Source of the DNA: CAZWUW01 sp964636895
Lineage (GTDB): Bacteria > Bacillota > Thermincolia > Thermincolales > CAZWUW01
DNA: 30,286 bases
Reading direction: 5' to 3'
Assembly: GCA_964636895.1 (NCBI GenBank)
Contig: CAZWUW010000032.1
Coordinates: forward strand, 1 to 30,286
The notes beneath the pieces were generated by a model. The model had not been told where the DNA came from, ran no database searches, and worked only from the letters and a program-made list of their open reading frames with translations. Positions 1 through 8,585 of this stretch are shown here, one piece after another. Within the stretch, counting starts at the first letter, position 1. The number at the start of each line of letters is the position of its first letter. Position numbers and translations under genes: made by a program.

Positions 1-244
1 CTTGGTGTTGGATATTAGCGGATTGGACATTGGTCACCATTTGACCGTTGCTGATTTGCCTGAACAGCCGGGGTATAAGATTTTATCAGATCCGGGTGCT
101 GTTTTAGTTACCGTAGTAGCTCCGCGGATGACCGAGCAACCGGAAACAACTGATGGGGCTGAGCCGGTAGAAACTTTCGCCGTTAAACCTGAAGTGCCAA
201 GAAAAGAAGCCGCGGAAATGCCGGAAAATAATAAGGGGGAGTAG
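1..244 (+). CDS. rplY: 50S ribosomal protein L25 / general stress protein Ctc, C-terminal part (5' truncated)
   Basis: The gene runs in from the left edge; codons are read from base 2 and about 80 codons remain. The visible part has the pattern of the C-terminal TL5-type beta domain of the Ctc form of L25: a DISGLDIG stretch, a KILSDPGAVLVTVV stretch with a VAPR ending, then an acidic, Pro/Glu-rich disordered tail. Ctc-type L25 binds 5S rRNA in the large ribosomal subunit. It is followed directly by pth, the standard order in Firmicutes (ctc-pth-mfd). The stop codon lies inside the left arm of the terminator hairpin, so transcription should end right at the gene end. Identification rests on the domain pattern plus synteny; the 5S-binding N-terminal domain is outside the window. 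Confidence 0.85.
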   Translation, partial: LVLDISGLDIGHHLTVADLPEQPGYKILSDPGAVLVTVVAPRMTEQPETTDGAEPVETFAVKPEVPRKEAAEMPENNKGE

Positions 245-268
245 ATGTGCTGCATCTACTCTTTTTTT
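239..268 (+). terminator. Intrinsic terminator of rplY/ctc
   Basis: A perfect 9-bp stem GAGTAGATG / CATCTACTC (239-247 with 253-261) with a 5-nt loop is followed by seven T. The left arm contains the rplY stop codon. Confidence 0.9.
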
Positions 269-362
269 CGTCACGTTAATGCGCCGGGAAATTACTTTCA
301 AGGCAGGAAGGAAAGCGGAAAACCTCCACGAATAAATTTTAGGAGGACAAGGGGGAGACGAA

Positions 363-926
363 ATGAAACTTGTTGTGGGGCTGGGTAATCCTGGCCGGGA
401 ATATGCGGCTACTCGGCATAATGTCGGTTTTATGGCGATAGACTTGCTGGCCCATGAACTGGGTGTGGCGATAGAAAAAGGAAAATTCCGATCTATAGTC
501 GGGGAAGGGCGTATCGGGATGGAAAAGGTTATCTTGGCCAAGCCTCAGACATTTATGAACCTGAGCGGTGAGGCGGTGCTTGATATGGTTAATTTTTATA
601 AAATTCCTCCGCAGGATGTGATCATAATTGTTGATGACATGGATATTCCTGCCGGTAAGGTGCGGCTCCGGATGAAAGGTGGTTCCGGCGGCCATAATGG
701 GCTAAAATCCATTATATATCAACTGCAGACGGAAGAATTTCCCCGGCTGCGCATTGGTATCGGAAAACCTGCGCCTGACAGGCAGACCGTGGGATATGTG
801 CTGGGAAAGTTTTGTGCAGAAGAGCAGGAGGTCATCGTGGAGGCAATCGGGAAGGCTGTGGACGCCGTCAAAGCGATAGTTGAATCAGGTGTTGAGCGGG
901 CGATGAATAGGGTGAATACACCATGA
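363..926 (+). CDS. pth: Peptidyl-tRNA hydrolase
   Basis: Pth cleaves the ester bond of peptidyl-tRNAs that drop off stalled ribosomes and recycles the tRNA in the cytosol. The 187-aa length is normal for the bacterial Pth family. Conserved motifs are all present: GLGNPG with Asn9, RHNVG with the catalytic His19, FMNLSG, the VDDMDIP motif with Asp91, and GGSGGHNGLKS for tRNA binding. The start ATG is preceded by purine-rich AGGAGG and GGGGGAG stretches (341-356). The gene follows the rplY terminator but no convincing promoter was found between them. Its stop overlaps the next start as ATGA, implying translational coupling with the small membrane protein downstream. Confidence 0.97.
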   Translation: MKLVVGLGNPGREYAATRHNVGFMAIDLLAHELGVAIEKGKFRSIVGEGRIGMEKVILAKPQTFMNLSGEAVLDMVNFYKIPPQDVIIIVDDMDIPAGKVRLRMKGGSGGHNGLKSIIYQLQTEEFPRLRIGIGKPAPDRQTVGYVLGKFCAEEQEVIVEAIGKAVDAVKAIVESGVERAMNRVNTP

Positions 927-1327
927 TTCTGGCGGCTATTCTTGCCGGGACAGGGGCTGCCGTCTTTGCCTGGATTGTAAACCGGCAGACCTTAAAAATA
1001 TTTGGTCCGACGGTAATAATATATATGGTTCCGCTGGTTGAGGAGCTGGCCAAAACCAGTTTGGCCGTTTTATTTAATTCCTCTCTGATTTTGGTACACG
1101 GTATTTTTGGTTTAATTGAAGGCGTTTACGACTTTTTCTATTCCCGTCAGACCGGTATTACTGCGGGGTTCATCAGTCTTACCGGCCATGTTTTTTATGG
1201 ACTGGTTACCGCCTGGGCTATTTCGCGGTTTGGTCAAATTGCCCCCGGTATATTAGCCGGATTCCTCGTCCATACGTTATGGAATATGTTGGTAATGAAA
1301 TATGTGGTCCGCCCAAAATTTAAATGA
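923..1327 (+). CDS. Small PrsW-like intramembrane metalloprotease candidate
   Basis: A 134-aa hydrophobic protein with about four membrane segments and the polar residues of a glutamate/histidine intramembrane protease placed within them. These are an EELAK motif (Glu40, Glu41, Lys44), GLIEG (Glu66), a GHVFYG histidine (His89) and HTLWN (His117, Asn121). This order (EExxK, then Glu, His and HxxxN) is that of the PrsW family, which cleaves anti-sigma factors or other membrane proteins. PrsW of Bacillus is clearly larger, so this would be a minimal version. It starts at ATG 923 inside the pth stop (ATGA) with AGGGTGAA upstream, so it is translationally coupled to pth. Family assignment is from motifs only; substrate unknown. 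It could be a non-catalytic relative. Confidence 0.6.
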   Translation: MILAAILAGTGAAVFAWIVNRQTLKIFGPTVIIYMVPLVEELAKTSLAVLFNSSLILVHGIFGLIEGVYDFFYSRQTGITAGFISLTGHVFYGLVTAWAISRFGQIAPGILAGFLVHTLWNMLVMKYVVRPKFK

Positions 1328-1370
1328 AGCCGTGAAGGCCGCTTACATTGCAAATGCCGTGTTGACAGGC

Positions 1371-1399
1371 TTGACGTTAGAAGTGTGCCACGATATAAT
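1371..1399 (+). promoter_or_regulatory. Sigma-A promoter upstream of mfd
   Basis: TTGACG (1371-1376), a 17-bp spacer and a perfect TATAAT (1394-1399). A transcript would start near 1406, about 140 bases before the preferred mfd start, leaving a long leader. Confidence 0.8.
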
Positions 1400-1486
1400 G
1401 AAAATGTTGCATTGCTGATTAAGCTGCAATTAATAATTATAATTATTTGTTTACGCGAATGCCCACAAAGCATTAATTTACTCCGG

Positions 1487-1517
1487 AGCTTTAGCTGTAC
1501 AAGGCTAAGGCTTTTTT
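1487..1517 (+). terminator. Terminator-like hairpin in the mfd leader
   Basis: Arms 1487-1496 and 1503-1512 form a 10-bp stem with two or three G-U pairs and a 6-nt loop, followed by six T (1512-1517). It lies downstream of the 1371-1399 promoter and upstream of mfd, so it can act as an attenuator, end a short RNA of roughly 110 nt, or terminate read-through from pth. Confidence 0.65.
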
Positions 1518-1546
1518 AGTCTTATATGGCGAAAAGAGGAACTGGT

Positions 1547-4500
1547 ATGTTATTGGCAGGATTACTGAAACCCTTGGCAGATTCGCCGGAGTTTCAGGCA
1601 ATGAAAAATGGTTGGGAGCAAAAACTTCGATACCAACAAGTATATGGTCTGTCTTCATCCCAGGCTGTTTACTTTGCAGCCGGTTTGGTGGCTGATGCCG
1701 GTCCGGTATTATTTATAACCCAGACCATGCAGGCGGCCAGGCAGAAAGCAGATGATTTACGCAACCTGATGCCCGGGCGGGAAGTACTGCTATATCCGGA
1801 ACTTGATCCGGTACCGCAAGGGGCTATTGCCCGCAGCCGGGAAGTGATGGGCCAGCGGCTAAAAGTTCTGGATAAAATTATCCGGGGCGAGTGTCCGGTA
1901 GTGGTGATGGCGGGGGAAGCGGCTGCGAACAAGCTGATGCCGGTCGTGCTTAGCAAAAAGCTATATACTGTTATTGAAACCGGCCATACGGTGAATTTGC
2001 CCGTACTTCTGGACAGGCTGGCCGGTCAGGGTTATGAGCGGGTGGCATTAGTTGAAGGGGCGGGACAATTTAGTGTCCGGGGTGGAATAATTGATATTTT
2101 CTCACCGGCCATGGACAATCCGGTGCGGGTGGAATTATTCGATGATGAAGTGGACTCGGTTCGGGAGTTTCAAGTAGAAGATCAGCGTTCACTGGAAAAA
2201 ATTGGCCGGGTGCAAATTGGGCCAGCCATGGAAATGGTGCTGTTCGCTGACCGGGTGACAAGCGCTGTACTGTCTATGCGGCGGGAATTGGCTGCTCAAA
2301 GCAAACGGTTAGAAAAAGTCGGGCAGCTGGAAGCAATGCAGCGGCTGCGGGACAAAACAAATGAAATCATTGAAAAGCTAGAGCTGGGGTTATTTGTGGA
2401 AGGAATAGAGCAGTATTTCCCCTTTTTTTATCCGGATGGGGTGTCTGTACTGGAATACTTTCCCGACAGTACCAGGGTAATGTTGGAAGAACCGCTTAAA
2501 ATTAAAGAAGCAATGGAAATTCGTGCAGCCCAACGAGCAGATAATCATGTGCAACAGTTAGCGCAGGGGATGGTTTTACCGGCTCAAAATAACAGTCATA
2601 TTGCTTCCCGGGAACTGGCTAAAGACTTGGAACGTTTTTTTGTTGTTGGTTTTTCCATGCTGCCGAAACAGGGCGGCTTCCGGCGACCGGACAATATCGT
2701 CGGGGTTAATGCCAAGTCCATGAGCCTGTTTATGGGCCGCATTGAGTTACTGGTGGAAGAAATCAAGGCCTGGCAGAAGAAAAGCTATGCTGTCACGGTG
2801 CTGGCCGGGACAGCCGACCGGGCGATGAAAATTGTTGATTTGCTGCGCGATGAAAAGATTTTTTCTGTTTTTCTAGCATCGGTTGTGGACGAAATAAAAC
2901 CGGGCAATGTGATTGTCACGCTGGGTACTTTGGAAGCCGGCTTTGAACTACCCGGCGTGAAACTGGCCGTGGTGACTGACTGGGAAATCTTTGGCCGCCG
3001 CAAACGGGGTCGGCCGCCGCGTCGGCCCCCTAGCGAAGGCACCCGGATTGCTCATTTTTCAGACCTTAAGACTGGAGATTATGTGGTTCATGCCAATCAT
3101 GGTATCGGCCGCTATTTAGGCATACAAAAACTGGAAGTCAGCGGTGTGATTAAAGACTATATGTTTATTCAGTACGCCGGCGAAGATAAGCTGTATGTGC
3201 CTACCGACCAGATTGGTTTGATTCAGAAATATCTTGGGGCGGAAGGCGGCAGGCCAAAGCTGTACCGTTTAGGTGGCCAGGAATGGCAGCGGGTAAAACA
3301 GCGGGTCAGGGAATCGGTGCGGGAGATGGCGGAGGGTCTTCTCGAACTTTATGCTGCCAGGGAAAAGATTACAGGACATGCATATCTGCCGGATACCCCC
3401 TGGCAGAGAGAGTTTGAGGATGTCTTTCCTTATGAAGAGACCCCTGATCAGCTAAGAGCCATCATTGAAATCAAAAGGGACATGGAAAAACCCCGCCCCA
3501 TGGACCGGCTGCTTTGCGGGGATGTGGGCTATGGCAAAACCGAAGTGGCCATTAGGGCTGCTTTTAAAGCAGTTGCCGATAGTAAGCAAATAGGGGTACT
3601 GGTGCCTACCACTATCTTAGCCCAGCAGCATTACAATACTTTTGTCGAACGGTTTGCCGGCTATCCGGTGCAGATTGAGATGCTTAGCCGGTTTAAGACG
3701 CCCGGACAACAACGCGAAATTATACAAAATGTAAAAAAAGGCCTGATTGATATCATCATCGGTACCCACCGGCTGGTACAGGAAGACATTGTATTCAAAA
3801 ACCTGGGCCTGGTGATTGTAGATGAGGAACAGCGTTTCGGAGTTTCACATAAGGAACGTCTGAAGCAGCTCAGGCAGAATGTCGATGTGCTGACACTGAC
3901 CGCTACGCCTATTCCCCGCACCTTGCATATGGCTATGGTGGGCGTGCGGGATATGAGTGTACTGGAGACACCGCCTGAGGACCGGTTTCCGGTACAGACA
4001 TATGTGGTTGAGTTTAATTATGAAATTATTGCGGAAGCTGTTCGGCGCGAAATGGACCGGGGCGGTCAGGTTTTTTATGTGCACAACAGGGTGCATGATA
4101 TCGAAAAAGCTGCCCATCACCTGCAAGTCCTAGTGCCTGAAGCCAGGATAGTTGTGGCCCACGGGCAAATGAAGGAAGACGTGCTGGAGCGGCACATGCT
4201 TGATTTTATGACCGGCGAATATGATATCCTGGTTTGTACGACAATTATTGAAACAGGGCTGGATATTCCTAATGTAAATACTTTAATTGTAAATAATGCC
4301 GACCGGCTGGGTTTGTCTCAGCTTTACCAGTTGCGAGGCCGGGTGGGGCGTTCGCACCGTTTGGCGTATGCTTATTTCACATATAGAAAAGAAAAGAGTT
4401 TGAGTGAGGTGGCGGAAAAACGGCTGCAGGCCATCAGGGAATTTACGGAATTTGGCTCCGGTTTTAAAATTGCCATGCGTGACCTGGAAATCCGGGGAGC

Positions 4501-5068
4501 CGGAAATCTGTTGGGTCCGGAACAGCATGGTCAAATGGCGGCTGTCGGTTTTGACCTGTACTGCCGCTTATTGGAGCAAGCAGTGCATGAAGTTAAGGGC
4601 ACCATGGCGGAGGAACTGCCGGAAACGGTAGTAGACCTTAGCGTTGATGCGCATATTGCCGATGAATACATTGCCGATGCAGTCCAAAAAATCGGTATTT
4701 ATAAACGTATTATGCTGGTTCAGAGCAGTGAAGACACCCATGACCTTTTTGAAGAAATTACCGACCGGTATGGCGACCCGCCTGTGGCGGTGCATAATCT
4801 TTTGGCTGTGGCCAGGATAAAAGCCCTTGCTCAGCAATTAAAGGTGCAGAGTATAACTCAGCATGGAGAAAATGTGAATATAAAATTCTATCAGCAAAAC
4901 AGCCTCAAGGGCGAGCAGTTGGCTAAAATGGCTGCCGGATACCGGAATAGAATTGCTTTTTCGGCTGCCGGGGAATTACAAATCAATTTCAAAGTGCGGG
5001 ATTATAATCAGGAGGAATTGTTGCAAAATATGGAGAAAATATTAGAAAAATTGCTAAATGAGGAATAA
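1547..5068 (+). CDS. mfd: Transcription-repair coupling factor Mfd
   Basis: Mfd is an ATP-driven DNA translocase that removes RNA polymerase stalled at DNA damage and recruits UvrA. Start at ATG 1547 (1173 aa) is chosen because AGAGGA lies 6 bases upstream; the in-frame ATG at 1526 has only T-rich DNA before it. Domains in order: UvrB-homology N-terminus; CarD-like RNA polymerase-binding domain (GDYVVHANHG near residue 510); helicase with Walker A GDVGYGKTE near 658, DEEQ box near 759 and TATPIPRT; second RecA lobe ending in QLRGRVGRS; and the C-terminal TRCF domain (near 1020 onward) that masks UvrA binding. Length and motifs are complete. It has its own sigma-A promoter and a leader hairpin; prsA follows behind a separate promoter. 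Confidence 0.97.
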   Translation: MLLAGLLKPLADSPEFQAMKNGWEQKLRYQQVYGLSSSQAVYFAAGLVADAGPVLFITQTMQAARQKADDLRNLMPGREVLLYPELDPVPQGAIARSREVMGQRLKVLDKIIRGECPVVVMAGEAAANKLMPVVLSKKLYTVIETGHTVNLPVLLDRLAGQGYERVALVEGAGQFSVRGGIIDIFSPAMDNPVRVELFDDEVDSVREFQVEDQRSLEKIGRVQIGPAMEMVLFADRVTSAVLSMRRELAAQSKRLEKVGQLEAMQRLRDKTNEIIEKLELGLFVEGIEQYFPFFYPDGVSVLEYFPDSTRVMLEEPLKIKEAMEIRAAQRADNHVQQLAQGMVLPAQNNSHIASRELAKDLERFFVVGFSMLPKQGGFRRPDNIVGVNAKSMSLFMGRIELLVEEIKAWQKKSYAVTVLAGTADRAMKIVDLLRDEKIFSVFLASVVDEIKPGNVIVTLGTLEAGFELPGVKLAVVTDWEIFGRRKRGRPPRRPPSEGTRIAHFSDLKTGDYVVHANHGIGRYLGIQKLEVSGVIKDYMFIQYAGEDKLYVPTDQIGLIQKYLGAEGGRPKLYRLGGQEWQRVKQRVRESVREMAEGLLELYAAREKITGHAYLPDTPWQREFEDVFPYEETPDQLRAIIEIKRDMEKPRPMDRLLCGDVGYGKTEVAIRAAFKAVADSKQIGVLVPTTILAQQHYNTFVERFAGYPVQIEMLSRFKTPGQQREIIQNVKKGLIDIIIGTHRLVQEDIVFKNLGLVIVDEEQRFGVSHKERLKQLRQNVDVLTLTATPIPRTLHMAMVGVRDMSVLETPPEDRFPVQTYVVEFNYEIIAEAVRREMDRGGQVFYVHNRVHDIEKAAHHLQVLVPEARIVVAHGQMKEDVLERHMLDFMTGEYDILVCTTIIETGLDIPNVNTLIVNNADRLGLSQLYQLRGRVGRSHRLAYAYFTYRKEKSLSEVAEKRLQAIREFTEFGSGFKIAMRDLEIRGAGNLLGPEQHGQMAAVGFDLYCRLLEQAVHEVKGTMAEELPETVVDLSVDAHIADEYIADAVQKIGIYKRIMLVQSSEDTHDLFEEITDRYGDPPVAVHNLLAVARIKALAQQLKVQSITQHGENVNIKFYQQNSLKGEQLAKMAAGYRNRIAFSAAGELQINFKVRDYNQEELLQNMEKILEKLLNEE

Positions 5069-5077
5069 ATAAATAAC

Positions 5078-5106
5078 TTGCAGATGAATGGGGCAAGCAG
5101 TATAAT
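5078..5106 (+). promoter_or_regulatory. Sigma-A promoter of prsA
   Basis: TTGCAG (5078-5083), 17-bp spacer, TATAAT (5101-5106). Start of transcription would fall near 5113, which rules out the ATG at 5113 as the usual start codon and supports 5140. Confidence 0.8.
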
Positions 5107-5139
5107 AGTGTTATGAAAACAGGGGGGGGTATTTTTTTA

Positions 5140-6309
5140 ATGAGTAATATCAAAAAAATAGTTGCGGCACTATTAATACTGGCATTTACAGTTTTTGTCG
5201 CCGGCTGTGGCAGTAAAACTGCAGCTAAAGTAAACGGAGAAAAAATCACACAGGAACATCTGGAAAAAAGGATGAATAAAATCAAGTTATCATATGAGCA
5301 GCAGGGGGCTAAGTTTGAGGGCGAACAGGGCCGCATGATGCTTAAGGCTATTGAACAGCAAGTACTTGAGGAAATGATAAATCAGACCATAATTTTGCAG
5401 GCTGCTGAAAAGGAAAAACTGGTTGCCAGTGACGTCGAAGTCAATAAGCAATATGATGAAATTAAAAAGCGCTTCGGTGGCGACAAGCAGTTTGATGATG
5501 CCATGAAGACTTATGGCTATACGGAAAAAGAACTTAAAGACAAGCTGAAATATGATGCCACTTTTGCCGCCTTATACGAAAAAGTAACCAAAGATGTTAA
5601 AGTTACTGATGACGAGATTAGTAAATACTATGAGTCGAATAAAGACCAGTACAAAGAGCCTGAAAAGTTCAAAATACGCCATATTCTAATTGCAGTTAAT
5701 ACAGCGGATAAGAAAACAGGTAAAACTGATGAACAGGCCAAGAAAGAAGCCGAAAAGATTATTGCTGACCTGAATGCCGGTGCTGATTTTGCCAAGCTGG
5801 CCAAGGAAAAGTCAACTGACCCGGGCAGCAAGGACAAAGGCGGGCTGTTAACTGACAGAATGGGTAATGAAATGGTTGCCAAGGGCGGCAACGAATTTGT
5901 GCCGGAATTTGCGAATGCCGCATTTGCTCTCAAGGCCGGTCAGATTACAGCCAAACCGGTGAAGAGTGAGTTTGGCTACCACATTATCAAAGTTGACGTT
6001 AAAACCACCGAAAAGCAACTGACTTTTGATGAAGCAAAAGAGAAGATTAAAAAAGATTTGCCCACCACTAAAAAACAGGATGTATTTAACAAATACATGG
6101 GTGATTTACGGACCAAGGCTGATATTGTAAATAAGCTGGCTGAAGAAAATCCTGCCGGCGGCATGGGCGCTCCGCAAGGTGGCGGCAGCCAGGGCGGCGG
6201 CACTAAAGACGGCGGTAGTGATGGCCAATTGCCTCCTAACCACCCTCAGGTTGACAACCAGAATGCCGGTGATCAAAAAGCCAACGACCAGCAAAACAAC
6301 AAAAAATAA
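5140..6309 (+). CDS. prsA: PrsA-type peptidylprolyl isomerase lipoprotein
   Basis: A membrane-anchored foldase that assists folding of exported proteins outside the membrane. Start ATG 5140 (389 aa) follows an eight-G Shine-Dalgarno run; the upstream ATG 5113 lies at the transcription start. Residues 1-23 form a lipoprotein signal peptide with lipobox VAGC (Cys23). A SurA_N-like helical chaperone region follows, then a parvulin-type PPIase domain at about residues 176-290 (RHILIAV, DPGSKDKGG, FVPEFANAAF, SEFGYHIIKV). The last 50 residues are a Gly-, Gln- and Asn-rich tail. It sits between mfd and spoVT, the common place for this foldase in Clostridia. The PrsA name is by family; a SurA-like designation would also be acceptable. 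Confidence 0.9.
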   Translation: MSNIKKIVAALLILAFTVFVAGCGSKTAAKVNGEKITQEHLEKRMNKIKLSYEQQGAKFEGEQGRMMLKAIEQQVLEEMINQTIILQAAEKEKLVASDVEVNKQYDEIKKRFGGDKQFDDAMKTYGYTEKELKDKLKYDATFAALYEKVTKDVKVTDDEISKYYESNKDQYKEPEKFKIRHILIAVNTADKKTGKTDEQAKKEAEKIIADLNAGADFAKLAKEKSTDPGSKDKGGLLTDRMGNEMVAKGGNEFVPEFANAAFALKAGQITAKPVKSEFGYHIIKVDVKTTEKQLTFDEAKEKIKKDLPTTKKQDVFNKYMGDLRTKADIVNKLAEENPAGGMGAPQGGGSQGGGTKDGGSDGQLPPNHPQVDNQNAGDQKANDQQNNKK

Positions 6310-6345
6310 CAATCCGTTAAAATCTTTTTGAGGTTGGAAAAAAAT

Positions 6346-6375
6346 GAATAATTCCCTCTGCCGCGTTATATACTA
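6346..6375 (+). promoter_or_regulatory. Sigma-G-like promoter of spoVT
   Basis: GAATA (6346-6350), 18-bp spacer, TATACTA (6369-6375). This fits the sigma-G consensus (GHATR, 17-18 bp, CATNHTA) with one mismatch, and spoVT is a known sigma-G gene in Bacillus. Assignment is by consensus only. Confidence 0.55.
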
Positions 6376-6421
6376 TCATTGAAAGATTTTATAACGCATA
6401 ATTAAGGAGGGAAGACGGAAA

Positions 6422-6988
6422 TTGAAAGCAACAGGTATTGTACGTCGCATTGACGACCTAGGAAGAGTCGTGATTCCGAAAGAGATCAGGAGAACATTGC
6501 GCATCCGCGAAGGTGACCCTCTGGAGATTTTCGTAGATAGAGAAGGAGAAGTAATTCTCAAAAAGTATTCGCCTATTGGGGAACTTGGTGATTTTGCCAA
6601 AGAATACGCTGATTCCTTATACGAGGCTATTGGTCATATCGCTTGTATTGCGGATCGGGATACGATTATCGCGGTGTCTGGTGCGCCTAAAAAAGAGTTT
6701 ATTAACCGTCCCATTGGTTCTGCTGTGGAAAAGGTAATGGAAGAGCGGCGGACCGTGCTGATTAATGAACCGGGTGCGCATGATAATTGTAATAGTTGTC
6801 CGGTAATAGAAGGAGACGATGACGCTTGCAAATTTAGCGCGGAGGTTATTGCACCGATTATTGCTGAAGGGGATCCGATCGGCGCGGTAATCATTCTCTC
6901 TAAAGAAGAAGGAACACAAATGGGTGATTTGGAAATAAAATTGGCAGAAACCGCAGCTGGTTTTTTGGCCAAACAAATGGAACAATAA
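6422..6988 (+). CDS. spoVT: Stage V sporulation transcription factor SpoVT
   Basis: SpoVT is a forespore DNA-binding regulator that tunes sigma-G-dependent genes late in sporulation. The TTG start is set by AAGGAGGG 10 bases upstream and by the invariant MKATGIVRRIDDLGRVVIPK N-terminus. Residues 1-50 form an AbrB-type swapped-hairpin DNA-binding domain; residues 55-188 form a GAF-like domain ending in ETAAGFLAKQMEQ. At 188 aa it is slightly longer than the Bacillus protein (178 aa). The extra length includes a cysteine cluster, Cys123, Cys126 and Cys136 (CNSC then C), plus Cys75, which I do not recall in Bacillus SpoVT. A sigma-G-like promoter precedes it and a terminator follows. Confidence 0.96.
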   Translation: MKATGIVRRIDDLGRVVIPKEIRRTLRIREGDPLEIFVDREGEVILKKYSPIGELGDFAKEYADSLYEAIGHIACIADRDTIIAVSGAPKKEFINRPIGSAVEKVMEERRTVLINEPGAHDNCNSCPVIEGDDDACKFSAEVIAPIIAEGDPIGAVIILSKEEGTQMGDLEIKLAETAAGFLAKQMEQ

Positions 6989-7013
6989 GGTGGCGTGCGC
7001 GCTGCCTTTTTTT
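6987..7013 (+). terminator. Intrinsic terminator of spoVT
   Basis: Nine-bp stem AAGGTGGCG / CGCTGCCTT (two G-U pairs), TGCG loop, then a seven-T run to 7013. It begins in the spoVT stop codon. Confidence 0.85.
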
Positions 7014-7045
7014 GTAGTTATTTTGTCAGATAGTGGGGGATGGAA

Positions 7046-8524
7046 ATGGAATCGCAGATAATAATTGTTGGTCTAGGTCCTGGCGGGATTGAAGCACTAC
7101 CGTCGGAGAACTTAAAAATATTAGAGCACGCCGCTGTTCTGTTTTTAAGGACAGAACGGCATCCGGTAGCGACAGACTTAAAAATGAGGGGCATTAATTT
7201 CCGTACATATGACGATTTTTATGAAGAGAGCGTCAATTTCCAGGAAACATATGAACGAATTGCCCGCGATTTATTAAACCGTACCGGGACAGTGCCGGTA
7301 GTATATGCAGTACCGGGACATCCTATGGTAGCGGAGGAATCGGTTAATACCCTGTTGACCATGTGCCTGGATTCCGGGTTACAACCCCGGGTTATTCCGG
7401 CAACAAGTTTTCTTGACAGCATATTTGCGCTGTTGCTATTGGATCCGGGGTGCGGGTTACATATCATTGATGCTTTGCAGATGGACAGGCATAGGCCTGA
7501 TCCGGCGTTGACCAATATCGTTGTGCAGGTATATAACAGGTTGGTGGCTTCTGATACCAAACTTACACTTATGGATTATTACCCTGATGAGCACAAAATA
7601 AAAGTTATCCGAGCAGCAGGGATTCCCGGTATGGAACAGTTAGTTGAAATCCCTTTGTTTGAATTAGACAGGGTGACCTGGATTGACCATTTAACCACTG
7701 TGGTGGTGCCGCCGTGGCAAGAGGCGGCAGCGGGCGTAAGTCGTTTTCCGATGGATAGGCTGGTGGATATTCTTGATGAACTTAGAGGTGAAGGGGGCTG
7801 CCCGTGGGACCGGGAGCAAACTCATGCTTCATTGAAAAAATATTTAATCGAAGAAACCTATGAAGTCATAGATGCTATTGACGAAGGTAATATGTATAAA
7901 GTTTGCGAAGAATTGGGAGACTTATTATTGCAAATAGTTTTCCACGCCCAAATAGCAAGGGAAGGCGGCTATTTTGATGTTAATGATGTGGTTAAAGAAA
8001 TTTGCCGGAAACTGATTAGAAGACATCCGCATGTTTTTGCGGAGCTAAAAGTTAAGGACAGTACCCAAGTGACAGTGAACTGGGAAAAGATCAAAGCAGC
8101 AGAAAAATTTGCCCGTGGGGAGGCACCGTCGGCAATCCTGGACGGAATTCCCACCGGTTTACCGGCCCTGGCCAAAGCTGTCAGGATTCAGAAAAAAGCG
8201 GCTGAGGTTGGATTTGACTGGCCTGACTACCGGGGAGCGCTGGAGAAGGTTGAGGAAGAACTGGCTGAAGTTAAGCAGGCGCTAAGTGGAGATGACCGGG
8301 TGATGCTTACCGATGAAATTGGGGACATGTTTTTTGCCATGGTTAATCTGGCCAGATTGGTAGGGATAGACCCGGAAAATGCGCTGAGCGGCACGATTTA
8401 CAAGTTTCGCCGCCGGTTTAGTTTTATGGAAGAGACCGCCGGCAAGCGAGGCCAGGTTTTACATAAATTGACATTAGTGGAACTTGACGAACTATGGGAA
8501 AGGGCCAAAAAATCATTATATTAA
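7046..8524 (+). CDS. mazG: YabN-type fusion: tetrapyrrole methylase-like domain plus MazG nucleotide pyrophosphohydrolase
   Basis: A two-domain protein. The N-terminal half (residues 1-225) is a SAM-dependent tetrapyrrole/diphthine methylase fold (IIIVGLGPGG at the start, YAVPGHP near 95). The C-terminal half (from about 235) is a MazG all-alpha NTP pyrophosphohydrolase, with GGCPWDREQTH and the metal-binding EETYEVIDA and EELGDLL helices, repeated in degenerate form near the end as EEELAEVK and DEIGDMFF. MazG domains hydrolyse (d)NTPs and clean up aberrant nucleotides; the methylase substrate in these fusions is unknown. Two ATGs lie at 7040 and 7046; TGGGGGA abuts the first, so 7046 is preferred. 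The gene follows the spoVT terminator closely and no promoter was found. YabN is normally in this neighbourhood. Confidence 0.93.
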   Translation: MESQIIIVGLGPGGIEALPSENLKILEHAAVLFLRTERHPVATDLKMRGINFRTYDDFYEESVNFQETYERIARDLLNRTGTVPVVYAVPGHPMVAEESVNTLLTMCLDSGLQPRVIPATSFLDSIFALLLLDPGCGLHIIDALQMDRHRPDPALTNIVVQVYNRLVASDTKLTLMDYYPDEHKIKVIRAAGIPGMEQLVEIPLFELDRVTWIDHLTTVVVPPWQEAAAGVSRFPMDRLVDILDELRGEGGCPWDREQTHASLKKYLIEETYEVIDAIDEGNMYKVCEELGDLLLQIVFHAQIAREGGYFDVNDVVKEICRKLIRRHPHVFAELKVKDSTQVTVNWEKIKAAEKFARGEAPSAILDGIPTGLPALAKAVRIQKKAAEVGFDWPDYRGALEKVEEELAEVKQALSGDDRVMLTDEIGDMFFAMVNLARLVGIDPENALSGTIYKFRRRFSFMEETAGKRGQVLHKLTLVELDELWERAKKSLY

Positions 8525-8585
8525 TAAAAAAGTGCAAAATCAAAGAAATAATTTCTGCAAAAGCAGGAAATTAGAGGGTTTTAGC

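Noticed and set aside
1526..1546. ATG 1526 as the mfd start
   Set aside because: Preceded by a T-rich terminator tail with no Shine-Dalgarno; ATG 1547 has AGAGGA at good distance and gives the usual N-terminus.
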